Made by a program: the position numbers and the translations under genes
Source: Actinomycetes bacterium
GTDB lineage: Bacteria > Actinomycetota > Actinomycetes > Mycobacteriales > Mycobacteriaceae
Direction of reading: 5' to 3'
Length of the DNA stretch: 64,000 bases
Assembly (NCBI GenBank): GCA_022601135.1
Contig: JAHZJB010000126.1
Location: forward strand, 88,232-152,231
Shown here: one piece after another, positions 9,654 to 18,608 of the stretch
Layout of the letters: every line of letters begins with the position of its first letter
How positions within the stretch are numbered: position 1 is the stretch's first letter
Notes under the pieces: model-generated
Told to the model about the DNA's origin: nothing
Databases searched by the model: none
The model's input: the letters and a program-made list of their open reading frames with translations, nothing else

Positions 9654-10601
9654 ATGAGCTGGTCAACCAAGGACATCCCCGATCTGAGCGGTAAGGTGGC
9701 GGTGATCACGGGGGCTAACGGCGGGCTCGGCCTGGCCTCGGCCAAGGCGCTCGCCGGCAAGGGCGCACATGTGGTGATGGCGGTCCGCAACCAGGCCAAG
9801 GCCGCCGATGCACGCACCGAGATCCTCACTGCTCACCCGAACGCATCGCTGGAGATCGTGGAGCTCGATCTGGGAACGCTGTCTTCCGTTGCCGCGGCGG
9901 CGAAAAGGATCGCCGCCAAGCACAGCCGTATCGACATACTGATGTGCAACGCCGGTGTGATGGCCATGCCGCAGGGCAGCACCGAAGACGGGTTCGACAC
10001 CCAAATGGGTATCAACGTGCTCGGCCACTGGGCGCTGGTCTCCCACTTACTTCCCATCGTCGTCGCCACGCCCGGTGCGCGGGTGGTGACATTGTCGAGC
10101 ACCGCCCAGCACATGGGCCGCGCGATCGACCCCGCGGACCCGCACATGCGCAAGAACTTCGACGCGTGGCGGATGTACGGCCAAACCAAACTGGCGATGC
10201 GGCATCTGGCGGTCGGCCTGCAGGAGCAGTTCGACCGGGCCGGGATCTCGGCCAAGGCGCTCTCGGCGCAGCCCGGGATGACGAACTCCGATCTGCAGAC
10301 CACCACCCACTCCGAGGGCGGCGCCGGAATCCTCGGCCCGTTCTTCGAACGTTGGACCAAAACCGCGGGCATGTCCACCGACTACGGTGCACTGAGCCAG
10401 CTCCGCGCGGCTGTGGACCCCGCAGCCCCCGGCGGCGGGTTCTACGGCCCGCTGTTCGTCACCAACGGCCCACCGGTACTCAAACCCCTCATCCGGCCCG
10501 GCAGCGACACCGCCATCAAAAACCTCTGGCAGGCCGCCGAACACGAAACCGGCTTACAGGTCGACGTCACGGCCGCTGTGGATAAATCAGCCAGCCCGTA
10601 A
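9654..10601 (+). CDS. Short-chain dehydrogenase/reductase
   Basis: A 315-residue Rossmann-fold oxidoreductase. It has the cofactor motif TGANGGLG (residues ~18-25), NAG (~94), the catalytic serine in TLSSTAQ and the YxxxK pair in YGQTK. The length and an arginine after the first strand (AVRNQAK) suggest the NADPH-using, protochlorophyllide-reductase-like SDR group. ATG 9654 is preceded by GAGGAG. The last 15 bases overlap the end of mmpL5 on the other strand. Substrate unknown. Confidence 0.92.
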   Translation: MSWSTKDIPDLSGKVAVITGANGGLGLASAKALAGKGAHVVMAVRNQAKAADARTEILTAHPNASLEIVELDLGTLSSVAAAAKRIAAKHSRIDILMCNAGVMAMPQGSTEDGFDTQMGINVLGHWALVSHLLPIVVATPGARVVTLSSTAQHMGRAIDPADPHMRKNFDAWRMYGQTKLAMRHLAVGLQEQFDRAGISAKALSAQPGMTNSDLQTTTHSEGGAGILGPFFERWTKTAGMSTDYGALSQLRAAVDPAAPGGGFYGPLFVTNGPPVLKPLIRPGSDTAIKNLWQAAEHETGLQVDVTAAVDKSASP

Positions 10602-13469
10602 TCGCGGTGGAGACGGCCAGGGTTGGGGCACCGGCCGCGGCCGAACCATCTGCGGCCACCAGAACCACCTCCCGAGTAGCGCGGCGATGGATGGCGTCAT
10701 GAAGGATCGGACCACCAGCGTGTCGAACAACAGGCCCAAACCGATGGTGGTGCCCACCTGCGCCAGGACCGTCAAGTCGCTGACTGCGAAGGACATCATC
10801 GTGAATGCGAACACCAGGCCAGCGGAGGTCACCACCGATCCGCTGCCGCCCATCGCGCGGATGATGCCGGTGTTGATGCCGGCGTGCAGTTCTTCCTTGA
10901 GGCGGGCGACCAACAACAGGTTGTAGTCAGCGCCGACGGCCAGCAAGATGATCACCGCCATCGCCAGCACCATCCAGTGCAGTTCAATCCCGAGCAGGTG
11001 CTGCCAGAGGAGCACCGAAAGGCCGAACGAAGCACCCAGGGACACCACCACCGTTCCGACGATGACGGCCGCCGCGACCACACTGCGGGTAATGACCAGC
11101 ATGATGCCGAAAATCAATGCTAGCGCCGCGATTCCGGCGATCAGCAGGTCATAGGTGTTCCCGGTGGACATGTCCTTGAACATCGCTGCTGTACCGCCGA
11201 GGTAGATCGAGGATCCCTCGAGCGGGGTGCCTTTGACCGCCTGTTTGGCGGCGTTCTTGATCGCATCGATGTGCGCGATGCCTTCGGGGGTCATGGGATC
11301 GCCCTCATGGGAGATGATGAAGCGCACCGCATGCCCGTCCGGCGACAGGAACTGTTCCATGCCCCGTTTGAAGTCCGGGTTATCGAAGACCTCCGGGGGC
11401 AGGTAGAACGAATCGTCGTTCATCGACGCGTCGAACGCCTCGCCCATGGCCGCCGCATCCGCCTGCATGGCGGCCTGCTGCTCCTGCATGCCCTTCTGGG
11501 TCGAATACATGCCCAGCACCATGGCTTTCATGTTCTTCATGGTCTGGATCATCTCGGGCATCATCGCCGTCAGTTCGGGCATCAGCGCGTCCAGGCGTTC
11601 CATGAGCGGCAACAAGTTCTTGATGTCCTCGGTCATGATGTTGACGCCGTCGAGGGTGTCGAACACCGACCGTAGAGCCCAGCAGGCCGGAATGTTGTAG
11701 CAGTGCGGTTCCCAGTAGAAATAGTTGCGGATCGGGCGGAAGAAGTCATCGAAATTGGCGATACTGTCCCGCAATTCCTCCATGTTGACGACCATGCCCT
11801 TCATCTGGGCGACCATGCCGTGGGTGACGTCAGCCATCTGCTGGGTGAGGTTCGCCATCCGCTGCATCTGATCGATGGTCGTCTGCATGTCCTCAGCCTG
11901 CTGCATAGTCTTGGCGGTGAGGTCCTGGTTGTACTTCTCGGTCAGTTTCTGACTTGTGCCTTGCATGCTGATCAAGAACGGAATTGAGGTGTGTTGGATC
12001 GGTTTGCCGTCGGGCCGGGTGATGGCCTGCACGCGCGCAACACCGTCCACCGCGAAGATCGCCTTGGCGATCTTGTTGATCACCAGGAAATCGGCTGGAT
12101 TCCGCAGATCGTGATCGCTCTCGATCATCAGGACTTCCGGGTTCAACCGGGCTTGGGAAAAGTGCCGCTCAGCCGCCGCGTAGCCCTCGTTGGCCGGCAG
12201 GTCGGCCGGCATGTAATTGCGGTCGTTGTAGTTGGTCTGGTAGCCGGGCAGGGTGAGCAAACCGACCAGTGCGAGGGCGATCGTCGCGACCAGGATCGGT
12301 CCCGGCCAGCGCACCACCGCCGCACCGAGCTTGCGCCAGAAGCGCACCCGCATGGCGCGTTTGGGCTCCAGCAGCCCGAATCGGCTGGCTACGGTCACCA
12401 CCGCGCTGCCCAAGGTGAGCGCCGTGACGACCACGACGATCATGCCGATCGCCAGCGGAACCCCAAGGGTCTGAAAGTAGGGCAGCCTGGTGAAGCTCAG
12501 GCAGAAGGTCGCACCGGCGATCGTGAGGCCCGAGCCCAACACCACGTGGGCGGTGCCACCGAACATCGTGTAGTACGCCGATTCTCGGTCCTCGCCGACG
12601 GCTCGCGCCTCCTGGTAACGCCCGATCAGGAAGATGGCGTAGTCCGTCGCGGCGGCGATCGCCAGAATCACCAGCAGGCTGGTCGCGAACGTCGAGAGGC
12701 CGATGATCTGGTGGTAGCCCAGGAAAGCGACGACACCCCGTGCTGCGCTCAATGACAGCACGACCGAGACGAGCACCAACAGCAAAGTGGCGATCGACCG
12801 GTAGACGAGCAGCAGCATGGTGATGATGACGATGAATGTCGTGATCTCGGTCATGCGCAGGCTGCGGTCCCCGGCGATCTGCTGGTCGGCGGCCAGCGCT
12901 GCGGCACCGGTCACATAGACCTGGACGCCGTCCGGGGGTTGCAGGGAGGCGATGATGTCCTGTACCGATTCCACCGACTCGTTGGCCAGCGTCTCGCCCT
13001 GGTTTCCGGCGAGTTTCACCTGAACGTAAGCGGCTTTGCCGTCGCTGCTCTGTGCGCCGGTAGCGGTCAGCGGATCACCCCAGAAGTCCTGCACGGACTC
13101 GACATGTCTGGTGTCGGCCTCGAGCCTGGCGACCATCTGGTCGTAGAACTCGTGGGCCGCCGCGCCCAGCGGCTGTTGACCCTCCAACACGATCATCGCC
13201 GAACTGTCGGACGTTCCCTCCTCGAAGACTTCGCCCATCCGCTGCATGGCGATCACCGCTGGCGCTTCATTGGGGCTCATCGAGACCGCCCGGATTTGGC
13301 CGACGGTTTCGAGTTGCGGCACAACGACGTTCAGGACCACGACGAGGGCGACCCAGGCCAGAATGATCGGCACAGCGAAGGCGCGGATGAACCGTGGCAC
13401 CCTCGGCCGGGAGGTGCCTGGAGGTGTCTGGGACGCGTCGGCCGGCGCGTCGGTCGTCGCGGCGCTCAC
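10587..13469 (-). CDS. mmpL5: MmpL5, RND-family exporter
   Basis: A 960-residue MMPL transporter. It has one TM helix near the N-terminus, a large periplasmic domain, five more TMs, a second periplasmic domain (~400-760) with a long helical hairpin rich in methionine and glutamine, then five TMs. The proton-relay motif is visible in GADYNLLLV and [12 protein letters not shown]. The sequence strongly resembles M. tuberculosis MmpL5 as I recall it, including the ending [20 protein letters not shown]. In M. tuberculosis MmpS5-MmpL5 exports siderophores and effluxes bedaquiline, clofazimine and azoles. GTG 13469 overlaps the mmpS5 stop by four bases. Confidence 0.95.
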   Translation of the reverse strand: MSAATTDAPADASQTPPGTSRPRVPRFIRAFAVPIILAWVALVVVLNVVVPQLETVGQIRAVSMSPNEAPAVIAMQRMGEVFEEGTSDSSAMIVLEGQQPLGAAAHEFYDQMVARLEADTRHVESVQDFWGDPLTATGAQSSDGKAAYVQVKLAGNQGETLANESVESVQDIIASLQPPDGVQVYVTGAAALAADQQIAGDRSLRMTEITTFIVIITMLLLVYRSIATLLLVLVSVVLSLSAARGVVAFLGYHQIIGLSTFATSLLVILAIAAATDYAIFLIGRYQEARAVGEDRESAYYTMFGGTAHVVLGSGLTIAGATFCLSFTRLPYFQTLGVPLAIGMIVVVVTALTLGSAVVTVASRFGLLEPKRAMRVRFWRKLGAAVVRWPGPILVATIALALVGLLTLPGYQTNYNDRNYMPADLPANEGYAAAERHFSQARLNPEVLMIESDHDLRNPADFLVINKIAKAIFAVDGVARVQAITRPDGKPIQHTSIPFLISMQGTSQKLTEKYNQDLTAKTMQQAEDMQTTIDQMQRMANLTQQMADVTHGMVAQMKGMVVNMEELRDSIANFDDFFRPIRNYFYWEPHCYNIPACWALRSVFDTLDGVNIMTEDIKNLLPLMERLDALMPELTAMMPEMIQTMKNMKAMVLGMYSTQKGMQEQQAAMQADAAAMGEAFDASMNDDSFYLPPEVFDNPDFKRGMEQFLSPDGHAVRFIISHEGDPMTPEGIAHIDAIKNAAKQAVKGTPLEGSSIYLGGTAAMFKDMSTGNTYDLLIAGIAALALIFGIMLVITRSVVAAAVIVGTVVVSLGASFGLSVLLWQHLLGIELHWMVLAMAVIILLAVGADYNLLLVARLKEELHAGINTGIIRAMGGSGSVVTSAGLVFAFTMMSFAVSDLTVLAQVGTTIGLGLLFDTLVVRSFMTPSIAALLGRWFWWPQMVRPRPVPQPWPSPPRLRAG

Positions 13470-13894
13470 GCGGACTTCAAAAAGCAGAAGGTCAGGGCAT
13501 CCACTCCGGTGGCGGTCCTCTCATCTCTCAACTCGTCGTCGACGACGATTCGGCAGCTGATCGACTCGCCGTCACCCTGAGCGATGATGTTCGGCGCCGC
13601 CGACGGCGCCGTTGTCTCCAGCGTCAGCGACCACGGCAGGGCCGCACCGTCGATACGTTGCGGCTTGGCGTCCAAGTCCAGGTAGTTGATGTTCGCGTAG
13701 CTGCCCGAACCGGAAACCTCATAGCGCACCACCTTCGGGTCGAAAGGCTCCGGATCATCGGCGAAAACCTCGGGTGTCACGAGAACGCCCTCAGAACCGA
13801 AGAAGGTTCGGATCCGACTCACGGTAAAACCAGCGATGATTGTCACCACCACGAGCACCAGGGGGAGCCACACCCGCTTGAAAACCGCCATCAT
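13466..13894 (-). CDS. mmpS5: MmpS5, periplasmic adaptor of MmpL5
   Basis: About 142 residues: a short N-terminal TM anchor ([18 protein letters not shown]) followed by an exported beta-rich domain with paired cysteines (CRIVVDDE and FCFLKSA), the MmpS layout. It acts with MmpL5 on the periplasmic side. I prefer ATG 13894 (with 13891 as alternative) to the in-frame TTG at 13903. It is translationally coupled to mmpL5 and sits 110 bases downstream of mmpR5 on the same strand, so read-through from the mmpR5 promoter is plausible. Confidence 0.93.
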   Translation of the reverse strand: MMAVFKRVWLPLVLVVVTIIAGFTVSRIRTFFGSEGVLVTPEVFADDPEPFDPKVVRYEVSGSGSYANINYLDLDAKPQRIDGAALPWSLTLETTAPSAAPNIIAQGDGESISCRIVVDDELRDERTATGVDALTFCFLKSA

Positions 13895-14004
13895 CGCACC
13901 CAATCCTGCTCGAGACCGTGGTGTCGAAGTGCTGTCATGCCGCCGTTAACGCCGTATCTACCTGTGCACCTGCGCATCTTGCGGCAGGACAGATCGTTGG
14001 CGTC

Positions 14005-14505
14005 TCATTGCGGGTCCTCGTTGGTCTGATCACGGAACTCTTCCAGGGAGTCGGTCAGGACCGTCTCCATGTAGGCGGAAAGGTCGCGCATTTCCTGCAG
14101 TCGGCGGCCGCGCTCGGGGGGCGAGCCACGCATTGCGTGCAATCCGGAGTCGGCCATGTCCTTGAGGTCGGACATGGTGCGAATTCGCTGGCGCTCGCCG
14201 GCGGCGAATGCGTGCGGACGCAGACGGAAGTACGTGCGGCGGTCCCCGGCGACGCCGAGTCGCTCGATATATCCGAACTGAATCAGCATGCGGGCATTGG
14301 TGCTGATCCCGCCGCTGCTAGCCCCCAGCGCCGACGCCAGCTCCTCAGAGGACTGCCGTTCCGGCACGCACACCAGCAACCAGCCCAGCAACCGACCTGC
14401 CAGCCGGGTCAAGCCGTTCGATTCGAAGTATCCGCCCATTTGCTCGACGAAGTCCATGATTTCGGCATCGGGCTTCTCACCAGCCAGCCCCGCATCAACG
14501 CTCAC
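14005..14505 (-). CDS. mmpR5: MmpR5 (Rv0678-like) MarR-family repressor
   Basis: 166 residues with a winged HTH (SSEELASALGASSGGISTNA, then FGYIERLGVAGDRRTYF) between dimerization helices. The sequence is very close to M. tuberculosis Rv0678 as I recall it, especially EIMDFVEQMGGYFES and GLTRLAGRLLGWLLVC. Rv0678 represses mmpS5-mmpL5, and its loss causes bedaquiline and clofazimine resistance. The GTG start at 14505 is preceded by the operator at 14515-14546, so autorepression is likely. Here the gene points the same way as mmpS5-mmpL5; in M. tuberculosis it is divergent. Confidence 0.94.
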   Translation of the reverse strand: MSVDAGLAGEKPDAEIMDFVEQMGGYFESNGLTRLAGRLLGWLLVCVPERQSSEELASALGASSGGISTNARMLIQFGYIERLGVAGDRRTYFRLRPHAFAAGERQRIRTMSDLKDMADSGLHAMRGSPPERGRRLQEMRDLSAYMETVLTDSLEEFRDQTNEDPQ

Positions 14506-14514
14506 GAGTTTCCG

Positions 14515-14546
14515 CTCACAAGTTTCACTGTAATCTGAAATTACAG
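14515..14546 (-). promoter_or_regulatory. MmpR5 operator/promoter
   Basis: A perfect palindrome CTGTAAT-N5-ATTACAG (14528-14546) is followed on the minus strand by AGTGAAACTTGTGAGC. The TACAGT inside it is a good -10 element and the GTG start is 10-25 bases further on. The sequence resembles the published Rv0678 site as I recall it. A near-identical copy precedes the ABC exporter at 8189. Confidence 0.8.
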
Positions 14547-14573
14547 CGCGTGCTGGCTGAACCGATGCAGCGG

Positions 14574-14867
14574 TCAGTTACAGGTGTCGGCGCCAATCCA
14601 ACGGCCGTTATAGCTCACACAAGCCTGAGCCGGCGGCGGCGGTGGATCGTCGGGCATCGGCGCGTAATATGCCGGCGGCGGAACGTAGGGTGCGACGACG
14701 TCGGCGAGGTTCGCACAACCACTGACCGATACCCGCCGTCCAACGCTTGCGCACACGTCGGCGTGGGCTTCGCCGGCGGATTGGAATAGCACGATAGCCC
14801 CGGGAACGGCCCCGAGGGCCGATACGACGGCCACCGCCGCGGTCCATGACCGAGTCCAATGACCCAT
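14574..14867 (-). CDS. Small exported cysteine-containing protein
   Basis: 97 residues with a signal peptide (hydrophobic stretch TAAVAVVSALGAVPGAIVLF, likely cleavage after AHA) and a mature part with four cysteines, a proline run (PPPAYYAPMPDDPPPPP) and the ending YNGRWIGADTCN. Probably secreted or cell-wall associated, with two disulfides possible. I do not recognise the family. It is on the same strand as the hemophore gene upstream (gap 73 bases) and mmpR5 downstream. Confidence 0.7.
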   Translation of the reverse strand: MGHWTRSWTAAVAVVSALGAVPGAIVLFQSAGEAHADVCASVGRRVSVSGCANLADVVAPYVPPPAYYAPMPDDPPPPPAQACVSYNGRWIGADTCN

Positions 14868-14940
14868 ATTGCGTGTCTCCTCACTGACCGAACCAACGTG
14901 TCTCGGCTTGTCGAAGTTTACGGCGCCCGATGGTGGGGCA

Positions 14941-15309
14941 CTACCGAGTCACGTCGCAGCGCTCCCGCAGATCCTTCAGTGGCTGGCGGATACCGTAGAT
15001 CTCGGCCTCGACCTGCGGGTGGGCGTTCATGTACTCCTGCACCGCGGGGCGGATCTCGTCGTCCGGCTTCCCGTGCAGGCCGGTGAAGAAGTTGTTGACC
15101 TCAGGATGGGTGAAAAGATAGATACCCATCGCCGTTCCCACACTGCCGGAGACCTGAGCGAGGTCGGCCGCCGTGCAATTGGGGGGCGGCGGCGGTGCGG
15201 GCTGGGCGAATGCCGGCGAAGCGCCGCCGAGCAGTAGCGCGGCCGCGACCGTCCCGCCACCGATCAATCCAGCTGTCGCACGGCGGACTGCAGGTCCTGA
15301 AAGCAGCAT
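14941..15309 (-). CDS. Secreted heme-binding hemophore-like protein
   Basis: 122 residues. There is a clear signal peptide (GGGTVAAALLLGGASPAFA), a mature chain starting QPAPPPPPNCTAADLAQ, and a second cysteine near the C-terminus (RERCDVTR). The pattern C-T-A-A-D, helices and the HPEVNNFFTGLHG segment match the mycobacterial hemophore-related (Rv0203-like, MHB domain) family, small helical proteins that bind heme outside the cell. ATG 15309 has an AGGAG site seven bases upstream; extension further upstream adds unrelated residues. Its neighbours include the siderophore/drug exporter mmpS5-mmpL5, which hints at an iron-related group. Confidence 0.82.
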   Translation of the reverse strand: MLLSGPAVRRATAGLIGGGTVAAALLLGGASPAFAQPAPPPPPNCTAADLAQVSGSVGTAMGIYLFTHPEVNNFFTGLHGKPDDEIRPAVQEYMNAHPQVEAEIYGIRQPLKDLRERCDVTR

Positions 15310-15498
15310 TTGTGAGCTCCTCGGTTCATCCCATGCGGCCGACCGATCCGGTGGCCGCGGGTCCCGAAAGCCAATCACATCCGACCGGTAAGGAAAAGTC
15401 CGATCATCGAAATCGGGCGTGCCAGGCGCCGCACCAAGTCCCGTTGACCAGCGCGTCACCTTCGTCACTCCCACCACAAGCGCCGTACGCTGAAAAAT

Positions 15499-16044
15499 AT
15501 GAAGAAGCGGCTTGCGCTGGCGGGTGCACTGAGTTGCACCGCCGTGCTGGCCGGTTGCCAAACCACCGTCCAGGGCACCCCCCTCAGAGTCCCCGACACC
15601 CACAACGAGCCGGACTTCCCGACGCCGCGGCCCAGCAGGCCCACCGCGGCGCCGCCTTCCACCATCGAGCCAACGCCATCTCCGACGGCGCCAACGCTGC
15701 CTGGCGCCGAGGTGCTCGAACCCCGCAACGGTGTCGTGTTCATCCAGACGAAATCCGGCAAGACCCGCTGTCAACTCGACCAGCAGGAGGTGGGCTGTGA
15801 GGCCGCGTTCACCAACACTCCCGATGTCCGAGGCTCGCCGGCCAACGGGGTACGGCTGAGCGCCCGCGGGCAAATCACTTGGGTTCTAGGCAATTTGGGC
15901 GATATCCCAGCCGTCACCCTGGACTACCGGACCTATTCGGCAGTGGGCTGGACGATTGACGCCAGCGCCGCCGGCACTCGATTCACCAATGACAGCACCG
16001 GGCGCGGCATGGTCATCAGCGTCGAGGGTGTCGAAGGCTTCTGA
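15499..16044 (+). CDS. Lipoprotein, proline/threonine-rich
   Basis: 181 residues starting MKKRLALAGALSCTAVLAGC: a type II signal with lipobox VLAGC, so the mature protein would be lipid-anchored at Cys20. A Pro/Thr-rich linker (~27-70) leads to a globular domain with two cysteines (TRCQLDQQEVGCEA) that could pair. Mycobacteria have several proteins of this build with no known function; it resembles the lipoprotein next to Rv0678 in M. tuberculosis only in a general way. It is divergent from the hemophore gene. Confidence 0.8.
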   Translation: MKKRLALAGALSCTAVLAGCQTTVQGTPLRVPDTHNEPDFPTPRPSRPTAAPPSTIEPTPSPTAPTLPGAEVLEPRNGVVFIQTKSGKTRCQLDQQEVGCEAAFTNTPDVRGSPANGVRLSARGQITWVLGNLGDIPAVTLDYRTYSAVGWTIDASAAGTRFTNDSTGRGMVISVEGVEGF

Positions 16045-16068
16045 GCTTCGGCCCTTAGGGTGTTTTTC

Positions 16069-17017
16069 GTGGACCACGTCGATTTCAGAGTCTTTGTCGA
16101 GCCCCAACAGGGCGCCACCTACAACCTACAACGACCAACTCGCCGTCGCACGTACGGCCGAGGCCGCCGGCTACTCGGCCTTCTTCCGGTCCGATCACTA
16201 TCTGGCGATGAATGCCGACGGGCAGCCCGGCCCCAGCGACTCGTGGGTGACGCTGGCCGGACTCGCTCGTGAGACGTCCTCGATCCGGCTCGGCACCATG
16301 GTGACCTCAGCGACCTTCCGCCACCCGGGTCCATTGGCCATCTCGGTGGCACAGGTCGACGAAATGTCAGGCGGGCGTATCGAATTCGGGATCGGGGCCG
16401 GATGGTTCGAAGCTGAGCACCGCGCCTACGCCATCCCGTTCCCGCCGCTGGGCGAGCGATTCGACCGACTCACCGAACAACTGGAGATCATCACCGGGAT
16501 GTGGGCCACCCCGCTTGGCGAGACGTTCGACTACCCCGGAAACCATTACCGCGTCTCCGATTCTCCCGGGCTGCCCAAACCCGTCCAATCGCCACACCCG
16601 CCGATCATCATCGGCGGCGGTGGAGCCAAACGCACCCCCGCACTGGCCGCAAGATTCGCCGCAGAGTTCAACATCCCGTTTGTGCCGTTGCCCACGTTGG
16701 AAACGCAGTAAGCACGGGTAGCGGCGGCGGTCGAGAACGCGGGGCGCGCGCCGGATTCCCTGACCTACTCGGCGGCGTTCGTGGTGTGCGCAGGCCACGA
16801 CGAGGCGACGATCACCAAACGTGCCGCGGCGATCGGACGGGACGTCGACGAGCTTCGCGCCAACTCGCCAGCGGTAGGGACGCCCACCGAGATCGTGAAT
16901 AAGCTGGGTCCCTTCCTCGAGGCTGGCGTTCAGCGGGTCTACCTGCAGCTTCTCGACATGTCGGATCTGGATCACGTCACGTTCTTCGCCGACCAGGTCT
17001 GTACCCAGCTTCGCTGA
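16069..17017 (+). pseudogene. LLM-class F420-dependent oxidoreductase, disrupted
   Basis: The parts together read as a full ~315-residue luciferase-like oxidoreductase: DHVDFRVFVEPQQGATY in the first frame, then NDQLAVARTAEAAGYSAFF through PPIIIGGGGAKRTPALAARF and on to DDLDHVTFF-type ends in another. Two lesions break it. A 7-base tandem duplication (CCTACAA twice, 16118-16131) shifts the frame after QQGATY; deleting one copy restores GATYNDQLAVA exactly. A TAA at 16709-16711 then stops the second frame, while homology-like sequence continues to 17017. Such enzymes use F420H2; this one should be inactive. Confidence 0.88.
16118..16131 (+). repeat. 7-bp tandem duplication causing a frameshift
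   Basis: CCTACAA occurs twice in direct tandem at 16118-16124 and 16125-16131. Removing either copy fuses the two reading frames of the LLM oxidoreductase into one conserved sequence, so this is a replication-slippage duplication. Confidence 0.9.
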
Positions 17018-17058
17018 CCCGGCGGTCGGCCCGACACCCGCGGCTACCATCGGAGGCC

Positions 17059-17493
17059 GTGACCCGCCCCGACCGCGACGACGACGCCCGACACCGGGCA
17101 ACCCGCGTACCGTGGCACCACCGAACACCGGCAGTGCTCGGGGTGAGCGTGGCAGGCCTGGCCGCCATCGCCATTCTGGTCGTTTCCATCAACTATGTGT
17201 CCCGTCAATTCACTGAACCCCCGCGGGCTCCGATCACCTACCCCGGGCCGACGTCCGCGGCCACCGACACCCGGTCGTCGACACCGACCACGGCACCAGC
17301 GACCACGAGCACCAGAGCGCCCATCACCAGCGACAGCAACTCCGGCCCGACGCTGTCCAGCAGGAACGTCCCAGAGGCGTCCACCCGGAACCCCGAGACC
17401 TCCAGCCGGAGGCCGAACTCTCGTCCACCCAGAACCCGCGAGAATGACATCTCCGCGGCACCGACCACACGCAGCCGGCCGAGGGCTCCTTGA
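17059..17493 (+). CDS. Single-TM Ser/Thr-rich membrane protein
   Basis: 144 residues: a basic/acidic N-terminus, one TM segment (VLGVSVAGLAAIAILVVSI) and a low-complexity Pro/Ser/Thr tail that would face the outside. GTG 17059 is preceded by GGAGG. No enzyme domain is visible. It heads a short run of similar one-TM threonine-rich products (17545 and the C-terminus of 18609), all on the plus strand. Confidence 0.6.
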   Translation: MTRPDRDDDARHRATRVPWHHRTPAVLGVSVAGLAAIAILVVSINYVSRQFTEPPRAPITYPGPTSAATDTRSSTPTTAPATTSTRAPITSDSNSGPTLSSRNVPEASTRNPETSSRRPNSRPPRTRENDISAAPTTRSRPRAP

Positions 17494-17544
17494 CACGCAC
17501 GTCAGGCTCGGCCCGGTAGGCGCAAGCGCCTACTATCGGGTTCC

Positions 17545-18012
17545 GTGGCGGGCTACGGAACTCCGGACGACCAGAACAACTACTCCGATGACGAGCCGAC
17601 TCACGTCACCAACTACGGCTCCCACGGAAAGCCACCACCCGCCGTGGAGCCATGGTTCCGCAAGCCGGTCGCGCTGGTGACGTTCGGTGCCGTCGGCACC
17701 GTGCTCACCGCGCTGGTCGTCTACGGGCTGGCCAAGGCCATCACCGGGGACTCGACCTCGGACACGACCCCGACAACCTCGCTGACCCCGATAACATCCA
17801 CGGAGGTTCCGGTGGTACCGCCCCCGTCGACGGTGACCGAAACGGTGACAGTGACCACCACGCCGACGACCACGACCGGGGCGACGACCATCACCACAAC
17901 CACCACCGCGCCGACGACGACAGCGCCGAGCCCGACCGTGAGCACCAGTACCGTGACGCAGACCGAGACCAAGACGATCACCGAACCGCCACCGGCCGAA
18001 CCACAGCCCTAA
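17545..18012 (+). CDS. Single-TM threonine-rich membrane protein
   Basis: 155 residues. An acidic N-terminus with tyrosines is followed by PWFRKPVALVTFGAVGTVLT, which starts a TM helix, and a Thr/Pro tail ending EPPPAEPQP. The PW-[FY]-x-[KR] motif before the TM plus Thr-rich tail is also found in the actin-like protein at 18609 (PWYKRPPVLFG), so it looks like a free-standing copy of that anchor module. GTG 17545 is the start. The tail may be glycosylated, an inference from composition only. Confidence 0.65.
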   Translation: MAGYGTPDDQNNYSDDEPTHVTNYGSHGKPPPAVEPWFRKPVALVTFGAVGTVLTALVVYGLAKAITGDSTSDTTPTTSLTPITSTEVPVVPPPSTVTETVTVTTTPTTTTGATTITTTTTAPTTTAPSPTVSTSTVTQTETKTITEPPPAEPQP

Positions 18013-18033
18013 TCCAGGATCGGAAGGGGGATC

Positions 18034-18411
18034 ATGGCCGATCAACTACCGGACACTGCCACCCGGCTCGCTCTGGACCGCACCCGCCTAGCGGCCGAGC
18101 GCACGTTGATGGCGTGGATCCGGACCAGCACCTCACTGATCGCTTTTGGTTTCACCATCTTCAAGTTTTTTCAGTACCTGGCGACGGAGGAGCACAACCA
18201 CCGCCCGATTCTGAGCCCGTGGGCGGTCGGAATGTTCATGATTGTCATCGGGCTGACCGCGTTGGTGCTGGCCTGGTTCCAGCATCGCCGGGAGACGCAA
18301 TCCCTACGGGCGGAAGGCGCCCACATGCCGTACTCCCTCGCCGCGGTCATTGCCGGCTTGATCGCCTGCCTCGGCCTGTTGGCACTAGTCGTGGTGGCTT
18401 GGCGGCTGTAG
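18034..18411 (+). CDS. DUF202 (YidH-like) membrane protein
   Basis: 125 residues with the DUF202 hallmark near the N-terminus (LALDRTRLAAERTLMAWIRT), followed by three TM helices (TSLIAFGFTIFKFF; AVGMFMIVIGLTALVLAWF; AAVIAGLIACLGLLALVVVA). The family is widespread and lacks a settled function. ATG 18034 has a GGAAGGGGG ribosome site and begins 21 bases after the threonine-rich gene, so the two are likely cotranscribed. Confidence 0.88.
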   Translation: MADQLPDTATRLALDRTRLAAERTLMAWIRTSTSLIAFGFTIFKFFQYLATEEHNHRPILSPWAVGMFMIVIGLTALVLAWFQHRRETQSLRAEGAHMPYSLAAVIAGLIACLGLLALVVVAWRL

Positions 18412-18608
18412 CGCGACCCGCGCCGAGCTCTTCGGCCCAGCGCACTGCGGGTGCGCCGCTGAAACCAACCCACATGACGCGGGAACCGACGTTCCCACCG
18501 CTGTAGCGGCCGGAACGGACGACGCGCGAGGAGGGCGGTCACGAACACTCACCAGAGGTGTTCGACACGCTCTAGGGTGGTGACGGCCCGGACAGGAGAC
18601 TCACCACC

